From a virus: 64,000 bases of DNA. How positions within the stretch are numbered: the stretch's first letter is position 1; every line of letters starts with the position of its first letter. The translations under genes and the position numbers were made by a program. The stretch is from IMG/VR virus record IMGVR_UViG_3300018080_000174, positions 1 to 64,000 of that record; one strand, 5' to 3'. The notes beneath the pieces were generated by a model that worked only from the letters and a program-made list of their open reading frames with translations, was not told where the DNA came from and made no database searches. This document shows positions 43,091-51,449 of this stretch, in pieces.

Positions 43091-44902
43091 TTATTCCGCC
43101 TTCTTAGCACGACCTTCGCCGCGAACCGGCTTCGCTGCCGAATCATTGAGCGTCGTGTCCGTGGCCGCTTTACGTTCTTCACTCCCCTCCCTCGCAGGTT
43201 CGTCCGACAAATCTTCCACACCTCTTGCGGCCGGATTCTCCGCATCAGATACCGATGTCTGTGCTTCAAGAATACGGGTTGCTCGCTCCAAATGATCTTC
43301 ACGGGCCTGTAGATACTCATCCTCATTGAAGCCCAAGGCCATCGAAGCAACTTGCTCGCCGCACAGACCAGCCTCTTGGGATCGGATGATGACATCTGGA
43401 TCACTTGTGGTGTAATCAGCCTCATCAATTTCATCGAAGATCGAGTCAATCTTCTCTGTATTGATTCGTCCCGACAGTAGAGCCGTTACGATGTTCTTGG
43501 CCAATTCCTTTTTCACCGTGTTGCCGGGAACGGTGAACATCATCTCACGCAGTTTCGTCGCCTCATCAATGCGGTCCCTGTCCGTTTTCAAACTGTAGCG
43601 ATCTGGATATTTGATCGTAGCGATCTTACGATGTTCAAGTCGTCGTTCCTCATACGCAGCCCAGTGCTCTGCTACTTTTCGCTCGCTGCTCTCAAGAACC
43701 AGTCCGATATACGACAGACCCGCTTCCAGCCCTTGATCGCTCATTTTCAGAGCTTCGGCGGACGTGGCTCGCTTACCGATCTTGTTTGTCACCGCAAGAT
43801 TAACGAGCTTCCTGATGTCGTCCTCCAGCTTCTCTTGGAGCTTCAATGAGGCTTCCAGCGGCTCAGGGGACGGATGGATAAAGCCCGGTCGTTCCGCTTT
43901 CAGATCATACGTTCGACCGTGGGTAGTACCTGTCAAAATCTCACGCCCAGAGGCTCGCTGACCGCCAGCCATCGCCGTCCCATCGGGATTAGCTGCGTGC
44001 TTCAAATGGTCGCCCACCGCTCGTCGGTCCACCTGCTCAGTGTAGAACGGGAAGTTTGCTTTCAGGGCGTAGGCAACATCGCTGGAAGTCAGGTTCAGCA
44101 AAGCCGCCTGATGATTCGATACGTCTTTCAAGAGACTGTCACCAATGTCCAGCAAGACGAAGGGGATACGAGTCAATGCGAGCACGATGGGCTCACCCAA
44201 CCAGGGATCACCATCTGGCGTGATCGGATTTGAGTCAGCGTCATAAAACTGCACATTCACGAAACCTGTTTCTTTGTCGATCCAAATCAGACGGTAGCGT
44301 TCAAACTCACCGCCCGGCAGCTTCAGATCGTACATGTCGTGTTGCGTGAAGTCAACGCCCTTGTCCCGGAGAAGAACCGCTTGGAACTCACCCGGCTCCT
44401 CTGGCTTCGAGAGCGACCACGCCAAAATGTCTTCAACTTGATACATGTAGAGATACGGGCGGGCCGTCCCAACGTCGGCCAGCGTTGGCCCTTCCAACTC
44501 GGGCATATCTACATAAACTCCTACCTTACCCATGACTAGCAACTCGGTAAGGCAGTCAATACCCAGGAAGCCATTCATGGAACTTCCTCGCAAGTCCACG
44601 CCACCCTTCTCTCCCGCAACTGCCGACATGTAAGCAGTTGAACCATCGCGTCGGGTAATATCTCGCATCCTTTGGAAGATGGAATTTCGCACGTCGTTTA
44701 CAGCAGCCTTGGCATACGTCGGGATCGGCGTAATGGCCTTGCGATCATTAAAGTCCGATGTCGATTCCCGCTCAGTAAATTTTGTCAAATACTGATCGGT
44801 GTAATGCTCCCCGCCGTCGTACACTTCACGCCACTTTGCCCAATAAGGCGTGTCGTGAAAGTATCGCGGATGCCGTGTATCAATTACCGAAAATTTAGCC
44901 AT
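43091..44902 (-). CDS. Portal protein
   Basis: A 603-residue protein next to the terminase gene. It has a helical start (YWAKWREVYDGGEHYTDQYL), a YAKAAVNDVRNSIFQRMRDI segment, VGVYVDMP in the wing, a long stem/crown helix region, and an acidic C-terminal tail. Size, order and the YVDMP-type motif fit phage portals, perhaps the DUF4055 branch. It forms the DNA-entry dodecamer. Confidence 0.82.
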   Translation of the reverse strand: MAKFSVIDTRHPRYFHDTPYWAKWREVYDGGEHYTDQYLTKFTERESTSDFNDRKAITPIPTYAKAAVNDVRNSIFQRMRDITRRDGSTAYMSAVAGEKGGVDLRGSSMNGFLGIDCLTELLVMGKVGVYVDMPELEGPTLADVGTARPYLYMYQVEDILAWSLSKPEEPGEFQAVLLRDKGVDFTQHDMYDLKLPGGEFERYRLIWIDKETGFVNVQFYDADSNPITPDGDPWLGEPIVLALTRIPFVLLDIGDSLLKDVSNHQAALLNLTSSDVAYALKANFPFYTEQVDRRAVGDHLKHAANPDGTAMAGGQRASGREILTGTTHGRTYDLKAERPGFIHPSPEPLEASLKLQEKLEDDIRKLVNLAVTNKIGKRATSAEALKMSDQGLEAGLSYIGLVLESSERKVAEHWAAYEERRLEHRKIATIKYPDRYSLKTDRDRIDEATKLREMMFTVPGNTVKKELAKNIVTALLSGRINTEKIDSIFDEIDEADYTTSDPDVIIRSQEAGLCGEQVASMALGFNEDEYLQAREDHLERATRILEAQTSVSDAENPAARGVEDLSDEPAREGSEERKAATDTTLNDSAAKPVRGEGRAKKAE

Positions 44903-44914
44903 TGCGAATCTCCA

Positions 44915-46582
44915 TCACAAGAAAACTCCGATGTCCTTGTTGGTTACAATCCCGGCTGCAAGTGGTAGACCCATTTCAGCGTAGGTCAAGGCATGTACGA
45001 AGTGGTCAGTGCCAGTGTTTATGTAAACGGCCCTTGGGTTATTCAATTCGTCCTTCTCGAAAGTTCGGACTACGTTTTTCATGTGGTCTTTGAATTCAAA
45101 GCTAGTGTCAGCCGGGATTTGAATTCGTCCGCTATGAAATCGACCTAAGGCAGCATCCATCCAGTTCGTGCGGTCAACGGTGGCAATTGGTGCGCCGCCA
45201 TCTTCTTCGCTAATTTGCATTTCCTTACCCGTGACTCCCCGCCGATAGCGGCAGAGGTAAACGTACCCAGGAAACCGACGTGCGAATCGTCGGGCGTCGT
45301 TGATCTGCGGATCGGCGTCTATGACGCAGGCTAGGACTTGCCACTCTCGCATCAATTTATCAAGATGCTCAAAGTCGTCTCCAGGAACCTTCCCCTCCCA
45401 CAACAGCTTTCCAAAGGCTGCGGCATTCAAGTCGTGGCTATACTGGTCAAAGAAATACTCCATCACGACAATGTTGTTGGCTTTACCTTGGTCAATCCCC
45501 ATGCAAATGCAACGCTCACCGCCAACTTGTGGCCGGGCATCATTTTTTGTGTATCCGGCAACCGCATGTTCGAGTTCCGTGTCTGTTACCAAGCCACCTG
45601 CCGGGATGTAAGGTTGACCTAGTTTGGAGTTGTGGAACTCCACCATCGCCGCTTCGTCACCCAGGCCACGAAAATGCGCCGTGACGATTTCCCCTGGCGA
45701 CACTGTAAAGCTGTACAATTGGTTGATAAGGAAACTGCGAAAATCCTCATCGCACTTTACTGTGGACTCCCAATGACAATTCTCCAGATTCAACCACTCA
45801 GCTTTTGTCGCATGGTCCAACTTGTGCCCACACTCTTTGCATTTCAGGTAGGACTCTTTGCACCTTGGGTCTGCCACGGTTTCCCCGATGATCTCGACGC
45901 AATCCGGCCAAACCAATTCAGTCATACGCCCGCAGTGTGGGCACTTGAATATGTAGTGCTCTTGCGACCCCTGTTCGTACAGTTTATGTACGCCGAATTT
46001 AGGGATTGTCGGGGTCGAAATGGCCCACACGGATTTCTCGATATGACCCGACAACCGTTCGAGAGCGAGCCAGATTTGCTTCTGGTCCATCTCGTTCACT
46101 TCATCAAGGATCAACGTCGAAACTGGGATTGATTTCAGGTTGGCGTCTCCTCGCGATCCTCTGATATAGAGATTAACGCCACCAGCCTGCTTCAACCCAA
46201 CAGTGTTCGTGTCTGTGAAAAGGCTCTCCAAGTAGGGGCTATTCAGTAACGCGGTATTGAACCGAGCCTTTGCGAAGTCGCTGGCATTGTTCAACGTGGG
46301 GAGGACATACAGCACATCCTTTCGCAATACGTCCACAACATAAAATGCTTGGTTGATGGCGACTTCCGTGACGCCCATTTGGGCAGCTTTCATTGCAACA
46401 TTGTAAGCCGCCTGTGAATCTTGGATGTCTTTGCACCACGGGTACATTTTGTATCCATACGGGCCTGCAAATTCCCCGCCCATAATGCGCCGATTCATGG
46501 CCCATCGAGATGCTGAGGTCATTGTTCGGCTTTTCATGCCGCTTGCAAGGGCCTCACAAAATGCGTCCTGCAAAGCACCCAT
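44915..46582 (-). CDS. Terminase large subunit (GpA type)
   Basis: A 555-residue packaging motor. The deviant Walker A KAAQMGVTE (65-73) parallels lambda KSARVGYSK with its lysine at the first position. Walker B is STLILDEVNEMD (Asp160, Glu161). A zinc site CPHCG ... CKECG lies near 217-254, typical of GpA proteins. The nuclease domain carries MGIDQGKANN, VIDADPQ and DHFVHALTY. It translocates and cuts DNA into capsids. The start is weakly supported (GAGTAAG), overlapping no other strong site. Confidence 0.92.
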   Translation of the reverse strand: MGALQDAFCEALASGMKSRTMTSASRWAMNRRIMGGEFAGPYGYKMYPWCKDIQDSQAAYNVAMKAAQMGVTEVAINQAFYVVDVLRKDVLYVLPTLNNASDFAKARFNTALLNSPYLESLFTDTNTVGLKQAGGVNLYIRGSRGDANLKSIPVSTLILDEVNEMDQKQIWLALERLSGHIEKSVWAISTPTIPKFGVHKLYEQGSQEHYIFKCPHCGRMTELVWPDCVEIIGETVADPRCKESYLKCKECGHKLDHATKAEWLNLENCHWESTVKCDEDFRSFLINQLYSFTVSPGEIVTAHFRGLGDEAAMVEFHNSKLGQPYIPAGGLVTDTELEHAVAGYTKNDARPQVGGERCICMGIDQGKANNIVVMEYFFDQYSHDLNAAAFGKLLWEGKVPGDDFEHLDKLMREWQVLACVIDADPQINDARRFARRFPGYVYLCRYRRGVTGKEMQISEEDGGAPIATVDRTNWMDAALGRFHSGRIQIPADTSFEFKDHMKNVVRTFEKDELNNPRAVYINTGTDHFVHALTYAEMGLPLAAGIVTNKDIGVFL

Positions 46583-46586
46583 TTAC

Positions 46587-46997
46587 TTACTCGTCTTTGG
46601 AGTCTTTGTCCACAGCCACTTCCGCCTTCATCTTCAGCTTGCTCCCCGGCTCGGGCTTCGGCTCGGGCTTCGGCTCGGGCTTCGCCTTGGGCTTCGCCTT
46701 GGGCTTCGGCTCGGGCTTCGGCTCGGGCTTCGGCTCGGGCTTCGGCGCGGGCTTCATGGCGGCCTTCAAGGCTTCCTCGCTATACTCCATCCACTCGCCG
46801 TCGATCAGTAGTTGCTTCACCATCACTTCTCGGCTGGCACTGAGAATTTTCACGGTGAGAGCGGCCACATCTTCGTCGGCCATTGGAATTTCAATCTCCG
46901 GAGCCGCAGCACCTCGGACGTTTAGCTGACTTCCGTCCTTCAGATGGACATGAATCAGGTAGCTGGGAAAATGTCGTGCAGGGTTACGAAATTTCAT
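46587..46997 (-). CDS. Protein with Pro-Lys repeat tail
   Basis: A 136-residue protein. The first 80 residues are a small alpha/beta domain; the rest is a run of PKPE/PKAK repeats (about nine four-residue units, DNA period 12 bases at about 46638-46750), then a lysine-rich end. AAGGAG precedes the ATG. The extended charged tail resembles TonB-like or linker segments, but no membrane segment is present. The repeat number probably varies. Confidence 0.7.
   Translation of the reverse strand: MKFRNPARHFPSYLIHVHLKDGSQLNVRGAAAPEIEIPMADEDVAALTVKILSASREVMVKQLLIDGEWMEYSEEALKAAMKPAPKPEPKPEPKPEPKPKAKPKAKPEPKPEPKPEPGSKLKMKAEVAVDKDSKDE
46638..46750. repeat. 12-base tandem repeats (PKPE/PKAK codons)
   Basis: Imperfect units of the GGCTTCGGCTCG type repeat about nine times, interrupted by two GGCTTCGCCTTG units. 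They encode the Pro-Lys tail of the overlapping gene. Confidence 0.85.
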
Positions 46998-46998
46998 C

Positions 46999-47304
46999 TT
47001 ACTCTCCTTCTGGTTTCCGCTCGGACGGGTTAGGCTCCAGGATCAACAACGGGAGCAGTTTCATCAGAATGGCCTGAATTTGCGGCCAGTGCTTTACGAA
47101 CCAGTCCCAAATCGCACTCCAGTCGATCCGGCCGGTCTTAACTTTCCAAGGCGCGCCGAGTTGACGTTCAACTTCAGCTTCCCACTTCGCGACCGTCTCC
47201 GGGTCTTTGCAGGCTTCTTTGACCTTGGTGTACTCTTCTCGGGTGATTAGGCCGCGCCGCTTCTGACGCCGGGCCACTCTCTGTGCTTTTCGTGCGAAGT
47301 TCAT
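46999..47304 (-). CDS. Hypothetical protein with C-terminal hydrophobic segment
   Basis: A 101-residue protein: a basic helical start (MNFARKAQRVARRQKRRGLI), a middle helix, and a hydrophobic stretch (WPQIQAILMKLLPLLIL) near the C-terminus. AGGAGTGAAGA precedes the ATG. It overlaps the DUF1360-like gene by 4 bases. Possibly membrane associated. Confidence 0.6.
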   Translation of the reverse strand: MNFARKAQRVARRQKRRGLITREEYTKVKEACKDPETVAKWEAEVERQLGAPWKVKTGRIDWSAIWDWFVKHWPQIQAILMKLLPLLILEPNPSERKPEGE

Positions 47305-47612
47305 TCTTCACTCCTGTCTAAGGCATCTAGTGCCAAAAAGAAATGTGTTATCCCCAGGGATGCGAGGCTGGCAAGAGTCACCATCGCCAAGCCCGTAATA
47401 ATCATCTCTCCCAGCGTGCCTCTGAACCACGCTATTACGCTGACCGCTGCCAACCAGTGACTCAAACAATAGGGGCAGTGAATCAACTCCTCAAACCATA
47501 CTCCGAGTCTTGTGACCAAGTTCCGCAGCCAATACATCGCGTTCGACTTGGAAATCGTCATGGACGCGGCTGCGACCGCCAAGGATGTCAGAATGATGTT
47601 ATCAAGTGACAT
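47301..47612 (-). CDS. DUF1360-like membrane protein
   Basis: A 103-residue protein with three hydrophobic segments and the family motif IHCPYCLSHWLAA after WLRNLVTRLGVWFEELI. DUF1360 proteins are small bacterial or phage membrane proteins of unknown role. Grouped with the membrane thioredoxin and the Tat protease. Confidence 0.75.
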   Translation of the reverse strand: MSLDNIILTSLAVAAASMTISKSNAMYWLRNLVTRLGVWFEELIHCPYCLSHWLAAVSVIAWFRGTLGEMIITGLAMVTLASLASLGITHFFLALDALDRSEE

Positions 47613-48180
47613 AGCGGCTCTCGGAGGGGTTGGAATTCTTCTTCAAGTCCTTCTTGATCGTCTCGGCGCTGGTCACGCCGACATGTCTCGCTACAACTGC
47701 ACCGTCGCGGAAGATCAAAGTCGTCGGTAATCTATCAATGCCCAACTCCTTTGCAACTTCTCGATTTTCATCGTAGTCCATGATGTAGACGTTGTATCCC
47801 TCAGCTTTGAGCTTCTTTACAATGGGGTACATTTTCTTACAAGCAGGGCACCAATCTGCCGCCCATAGGACTAAGCAGTTGGACTTAGTTATCACCGCTT
47901 CTCCGACCTCCGTCTCCGCAGTCTCGGTATTCGCGTGGGCTTCTCCTGTGGGGAGGTATTCAGGTCGCCAGCCGAACTGTCGTTCAGCTTCGGGTGTCCT
48001 TTGTGGTCCAGGTAGTCGTTGGCTATATCCGTTGCCTCGGTAATTTTCTCGCTCCAAAGAATCTTGGACCCCTTGGATATCGCGAGGCCGGTCGAACGAA
48101 CTAGACGTACTACCCGTCGCCATATAGAGAGCAAAGCAAACATAGCACACTCCCAGGATTTGTAGTAACTGTTGTTTCAT
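47602..48180 (-). CDS. Membrane-anchored thioredoxin-like protein
   Basis: A 192-residue protein. An N-terminal hydrophobic segment (LLQILGVCYVCFALYM) would anchor it, followed by a linker and a thioredoxin fold from residue 92. The active site is ADWCPACKK (Cys111, Cys114), with the cis-proline region DRLPTTLIFRDG. The domain would face the periplasm and reduce or rearrange disulfides. It is four bases downstream of the exported papain-like protease, whose catalytic cysteine it could keep reduced; that pairing is inference. Confidence 0.85.
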   Translation of the reverse strand: MKQQLLQILGVCYVCFALYMATGSTSSSFDRPRDIQGVQDSLERENYRGNGYSQRLPGPQRTPEAERQFGWRPEYLPTGEAHANTETAETEVGEAVITKSNCLVLWAADWCPACKKMYPIVKKLKAEGYNVYIMDYDENREVAKELGIDRLPTTLIFRDGAVVARHVGVTSAETIKKDLKKNSNPSESRYVT

Positions 48181-48184
48181 CGCA

Positions 48185-49216
48185 TCACCAGATAATGTAA
48201 TCGGGGATGTCTACGCGAGGGTATCCAACGTACCCACTGATCGCAAGACTATCTCCCTGTTTCATCGCGGCGTCAATTGTTGCCGCATCACACCAGAAAC
48301 TCCCATCCGGTTGTTCATGCCGCTTTGGCCCGCTGACCCAAACATCGCCGCCCCAACTGTTTTGGACCAATGCCCCTGGCCGTCTGTATTCATCATCAAC
48401 GCCGAGGATTACCATCGCATGGTACCACGGTCGTCGCCCACGTCGCAGGAATCCATCCCGATCTCGCTTGGTATTGAAGCCCACGTTGCTGCACATGATA
48501 ACGGGATAACCGTTAGCCACTGCATCGCGGCACTCTTCCCACGACCGCACGAATGCACAAGTTCGCACCGGATGGAGTCGGCACAGCGGCTCCAACGCAT
48601 CGGGCACACCCATGTTGCCGCGACCGAGTTTCCGAGCCTTCAAACCATCGTAGGTCGTGTAGTCAAACTTACCGTCAAGGTACTTCTGTCGGAGGAGCAC
48701 GCCCCACTTACGGATAAACTCAGCCGCCCAAACACCGAGAGAGCCGTCGCCGCTGACTCGGCCGCCACCGACCTCGACTCGCGAACCGGCGTAGATGATC
48801 TCCGTGGCGGATTTAGTTACCCATCGTTCGGACTTGTTGTGCATCAAGATACGGACGGCGGTAAGGACATCCACCCCCAAACCGTAAGCGTGGCTAACGC
48901 AATCTCCAATGGTCTGGTAATGGGGAACCAGAGGTCGTCCCGTGACTTGCTCAAAGAGCTTGTACAGGAGGACTTTCTTACCTTTGCCCGTACCCTTGAT
49001 CTTCTGTGACTGCTGACTTAGGAAGGGGTAGCGATGCGCCTTGACAAATTGCCGCCGGGCTTCCGTATCGTTGACCCAGCCTGCGTAAAGCGGATTCTCA
49101 GTATCCGCATGAAGGTCCAGAGGTGCTCCCGCCGCATAGGCCAGTTCTGGGAATCCGCCTGCCATCAGGCCACCAGCCGTGCCTGCCAATAGCTTCAAAG
49201 CGTCACGTCGATTCAT
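48185..49216 (-). CDS. Tat-exported papain-like cysteine peptidase
   Basis: A 343-residue protein with a twin-arginine signal MNRRDALKLLAGTAGGLMAG and a likely cleavage after AYA. The mature part has a papain C1-type order of catalytic residues: Gln101 and Cys106 in YQTIGDCVSHAYG, His266 in WYHAMVILGV, Asn286 in ALVQNSWGGD (NSWG is a family hallmark). AGGAGG precedes the ATG. Papain-like proteases are very rare in phages. It may cut host envelope proteins, perhaps for release; no endolysin is visible in the window. It could also mature a virion protein. Confidence 0.82.
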   Translation of the reverse strand: MNRRDALKLLAGTAGGLMAGGFPELAYAAGAPLDLHADTENPLYAGWVNDTEARRQFVKAHRYPFLSQQSQKIKGTGKGKKVLLYKLFEQVTGRPLVPHYQTIGDCVSHAYGLGVDVLTAVRILMHNKSERWVTKSATEIIYAGSRVEVGGGRVSGDGSLGVWAAEFIRKWGVLLRQKYLDGKFDYTTYDGLKARKLGRGNMGVPDALEPLCRLHPVRTCAFVRSWEECRDAVANGYPVIMCSNVGFNTKRDRDGFLRRGRRPWYHAMVILGVDDEYRRPGALVQNSWGGDVWVSGPKRHEQPDGSFWCDAATIDAAMKQGDSLAISGYVGYPRVDIPDYIIW

Positions 49217-49232
49217 CGCCGCCTCCTGCTTG

Positions 49233-50066
49233 TTAGTTATTGATGCTCAGTGTTTCAAAAAGATCAGCATAGGCCCTCAACCCCGCCGCCACCTCACGCC
49301 ACATTTCCGCGTGCTGTTCTGGCGAGACCAGCGTACCCGCATTGGCCTGTTTCTTGAATTCATTTTGGAGGCTGAGCAGAAAGGGTTTCCACTCCTCCAC
49401 CGAATCTTCAAGAGCCTGACGATTGGCTTCGCCCGTGGCTTTGATAATCTCATCGGGAGTTGTGTGAACACCGGCAGCAATCGTGGCAGCCACGCCTTCA
49501 AAGCTCTCGGCCAACCGCACAACCTCATCTCTCGGCCGCAGCGTCAAAGAGCACCAATACGGAATCCACTCCACCACGCCCGCTTCCGAATCGGGGCGGG
49601 GTACCTTGGGATAATCACTGGGATCGGGGCCGGGCTTACCGACAATCACGGTATGCGTCTTTACATCGACCGTTCCTTCGTAAGCACAGGCAACGATGAA
49701 CATATATTCGCCTTCCTCACGAGCACTGAACACGGCCCGCCGACCCTCGCTGTAAACCTCGAAGTCCACCGACTCGGGCACGAGAATCCATTTGAACGAA
49801 TTTGCCTTACTGGCCGACACGTCAAACCGTACCAACTCCCCAACTTTAGCCGTCTCCGGTGCGTGGATGACAATCTTGGCCCCGTCTACCTGCGGGTCAC
49901 AGCCGTCATCGTCGGTGTACACCACTTCCTGAGCAACGGTCGTCTGATTGGACATAATCCTCACCGCATCAGGCGTCACCTTGAATGATACGGCTGCGAT
50001 AACGCCCGTCGCTGCCAGCACCGCAGTAATCAGCATCGCATTGATAAACGTTCTGAACCTAGCCAT
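49233..50066 (-). CDS. Membrane-anchored PKD-like domain protein
   Basis: A 277-residue protein with one N-terminal membrane segment (FINAMLITAVLAATGVIAAV), a PKD/Ig-like beta domain (VIHAPETAKVGELVRFDVSA, VFSAREEGEYMFIVAC), and a helical C-terminal domain. This domain style is common in Planctomycetota proteins. It directly precedes the Tat protease gene; both would act outside the cytoplasm. Confidence 0.72.
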   Translation of the reverse strand: MARFRTFINAMLITAVLAATGVIAAVSFKVTPDAVRIMSNQTTVAQEVVYTDDDGCDPQVDGAKIVIHAPETAKVGELVRFDVSASKANSFKWILVPESVDFEVYSEGRRAVFSAREEGEYMFIVACAYEGTVDVKTHTVIVGKPGPDPSDYPKVPRPDSEAGVVEWIPYWCSLTLRPRDEVVRLAESFEGVAATIAAGVHTTPDEIIKATGEANRQALEDSVEEWKPFLLSLQNEFKKQANAGTLVSPEQHAEMWREVAAGLRAYADLFETLSINN

Positions 50067-50078
50067 GTTTCTCCCTCA

Positions 50079-50285
50079 TCAGTTGATTTTTGCCGATTGA
50101 TCGTTTCCGTGCCATCTCAGTTGGTAGTCCACCCAACAATCCTCGCACAAGTCAGTATTAGCGAAGAAGATGGTCTTTCCGCAATAGCAGAGATGTGTGG
50201 ACCCGTCTGCTACCGGTTGGCCTCTCCTAACTTTCTCGGCCCGTCTCTGTTCACGTCTGCGCTTTTGCCGCAAATGTCGCCGCAT
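50079..50285 (-). CDS. Small zinc-binding basic protein
   Basis: A 68-residue protein with a very basic start (MRRHLRQKRRREQRRAEKVR) and a CYCGK ... LCEDCW pair pattern, a probable zinc knuckle. GAGGCGAAAC precedes the ATG. Function unknown; such proteins often bind nucleic acid. Confidence 0.62.
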   Translation of the reverse strand: MRRHLRQKRRREQRRAEKVRRGQPVADGSTHLCYCGKTIFFANTDLCEDCWVDYQLRWHGNDQSAKIN

Positions 50286-50297
50286 ATAGTTTCGCCT

Positions 50298-51443
50298 CTA
50301 AGTTCCATTGAAGTGTCGTGATAGGCATCTGTCTTCAGGGATGTCATCAACGCCCATTCCAATTTTCAAGATGTAGTCGGCATCGTGTGGCACGCAGTAA
50401 ATTGCTCCATTCGGGGCCAACACACCTCCCCACCATTTGTTTCCGCCTGATCCCAAGCCTGCGCCGAAACGAATGGCGGTGTCGTTACTGGGGTCAATCC
50501 TCAAAATGTCGTCGCTATCGTAGGGTATGCCGTAGATGCACCCATCGGCCCCGAGTACGCCACCATGCCATTTACCCGTTCCTGAAAGACTTCCAAAGGT
50601 AGTAATGGTGTCATCGCGTGGATCAATCTTCAGCACTGACGTAGCGGAGTTGGGGATGGCGTAGATGCAACCGTTTCCAGCCATAACGGCTCCGTGGTAT
50701 TTTGAACCGCCACTTATGTTTCCAAATGTCGATGTGGAGTCATCACTTGGGTCAATCTTCAAAACGGTAAGATCATTGAAGGGAATTCCGTAAATATATC
50801 CGTTTGACGCACAGACGGCTGAAAACCATTTATCGCCGTCTGATGCGTAGGTTGAACCAACCTTCCCGTGGCTGTCATCACTTGGGTCGATTTTAAGAAC
50901 CTGCGTCTCTCGGAAAGGTACTGCATACACTTTTCCGTTACAACCCAAAACTGATGGACCCCACTTGTATCTACCGGCGTAGGTTCCAAAAGTGTTCTCG
51001 GTATCCGTGTCTGTGTCGAACTTCCAGATGGCCGTCGCCCCATTATACGGTGCGGCATAAATACAGTTGTTAGTGGCAAGAGCACCTCCAACCCATTTAG
51101 CCTCGGCCGAATACGTCGTATTAACGCTGCTGGAGGAATCATTGCTGGGGTCAACTTTAGTGAGCCATTCCGGATCAAACGGAGTGCCGTAAATCTTCCC
51201 GTTTGGGGCCAAGACACACCCGGCCGACTGGTCATTCGCCGTGTGAGTTCCAAACGTCTTCGACGGCCCGGCCCCCATCTGACCACGCCCGAAACCAGCA
51301 CGGGCTGCGATAGCTCGCCTAATTTGCGTCTCGGCGGCGGCGTTAGTTTCCCACGCCGGGAAATCACCCTTGTATACCAAGTCGTCATCAGCGATAGCTT
51401 CAAGCTCGCCGCTATTGACTGTTAATGGTTTTCTATAGCTCAT
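50298..51443 (-). CDS. Beta-propeller fibre/receptor-binding protein, paralogue 1
   Basis: A 381-residue protein made of about seven repeats of 45-48 residues with the core NGxIYGIPYxxTxVLKIDPSD followed by DSTSTFG. This is a propeller blade pattern (NHL/SMP-30/Virginiamycin B lyase-like). It shares its N-terminal segment (KPLTVNSGELEAIADDDLV) and C-terminal LSRHFN with two tandem paralogues. Likely a tail or capsid surface protein that binds a host molecule. Confidence 0.75.
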   Translation of the reverse strand: MSYRKPLTVNSGELEAIADDDLVYKGDFPAWETNAAAETQIRRAIAARAGFGRGQMGAGPSKTFGTHTANDQSAGCVLAPNGKIYGTPFDPEWLTKVDPSNDSSSSVNTTYSAEAKWVGGALATNNCIYAAPYNGATAIWKFDTDTDTENTFGTYAGRYKWGPSVLGCNGKVYAVPFRETQVLKIDPSDDSHGKVGSTYASDGDKWFSAVCASNGYIYGIPFNDLTVLKIDPSDDSTSTFGNISGGSKYHGAVMAGNGCIYAIPNSATSVLKIDPRDDTITTFGSLSGTGKWHGGVLGADGCIYGIPYDSDDILRIDPSNDTAIRFGAGLGSGGNKWWGGVLAPNGAIYCVPHDADYILKIGMGVDDIPEDRCLSRHFNGT

Positions 51444-51449
51444 GGTGAC

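Noticed and set aside
46425-46929. Plus-strand frames with Gly-Phe or Arg-Leu-Gly repeats
   Set aside because: They come from the antisense of the PKPE tandem repeat and have no start signals.
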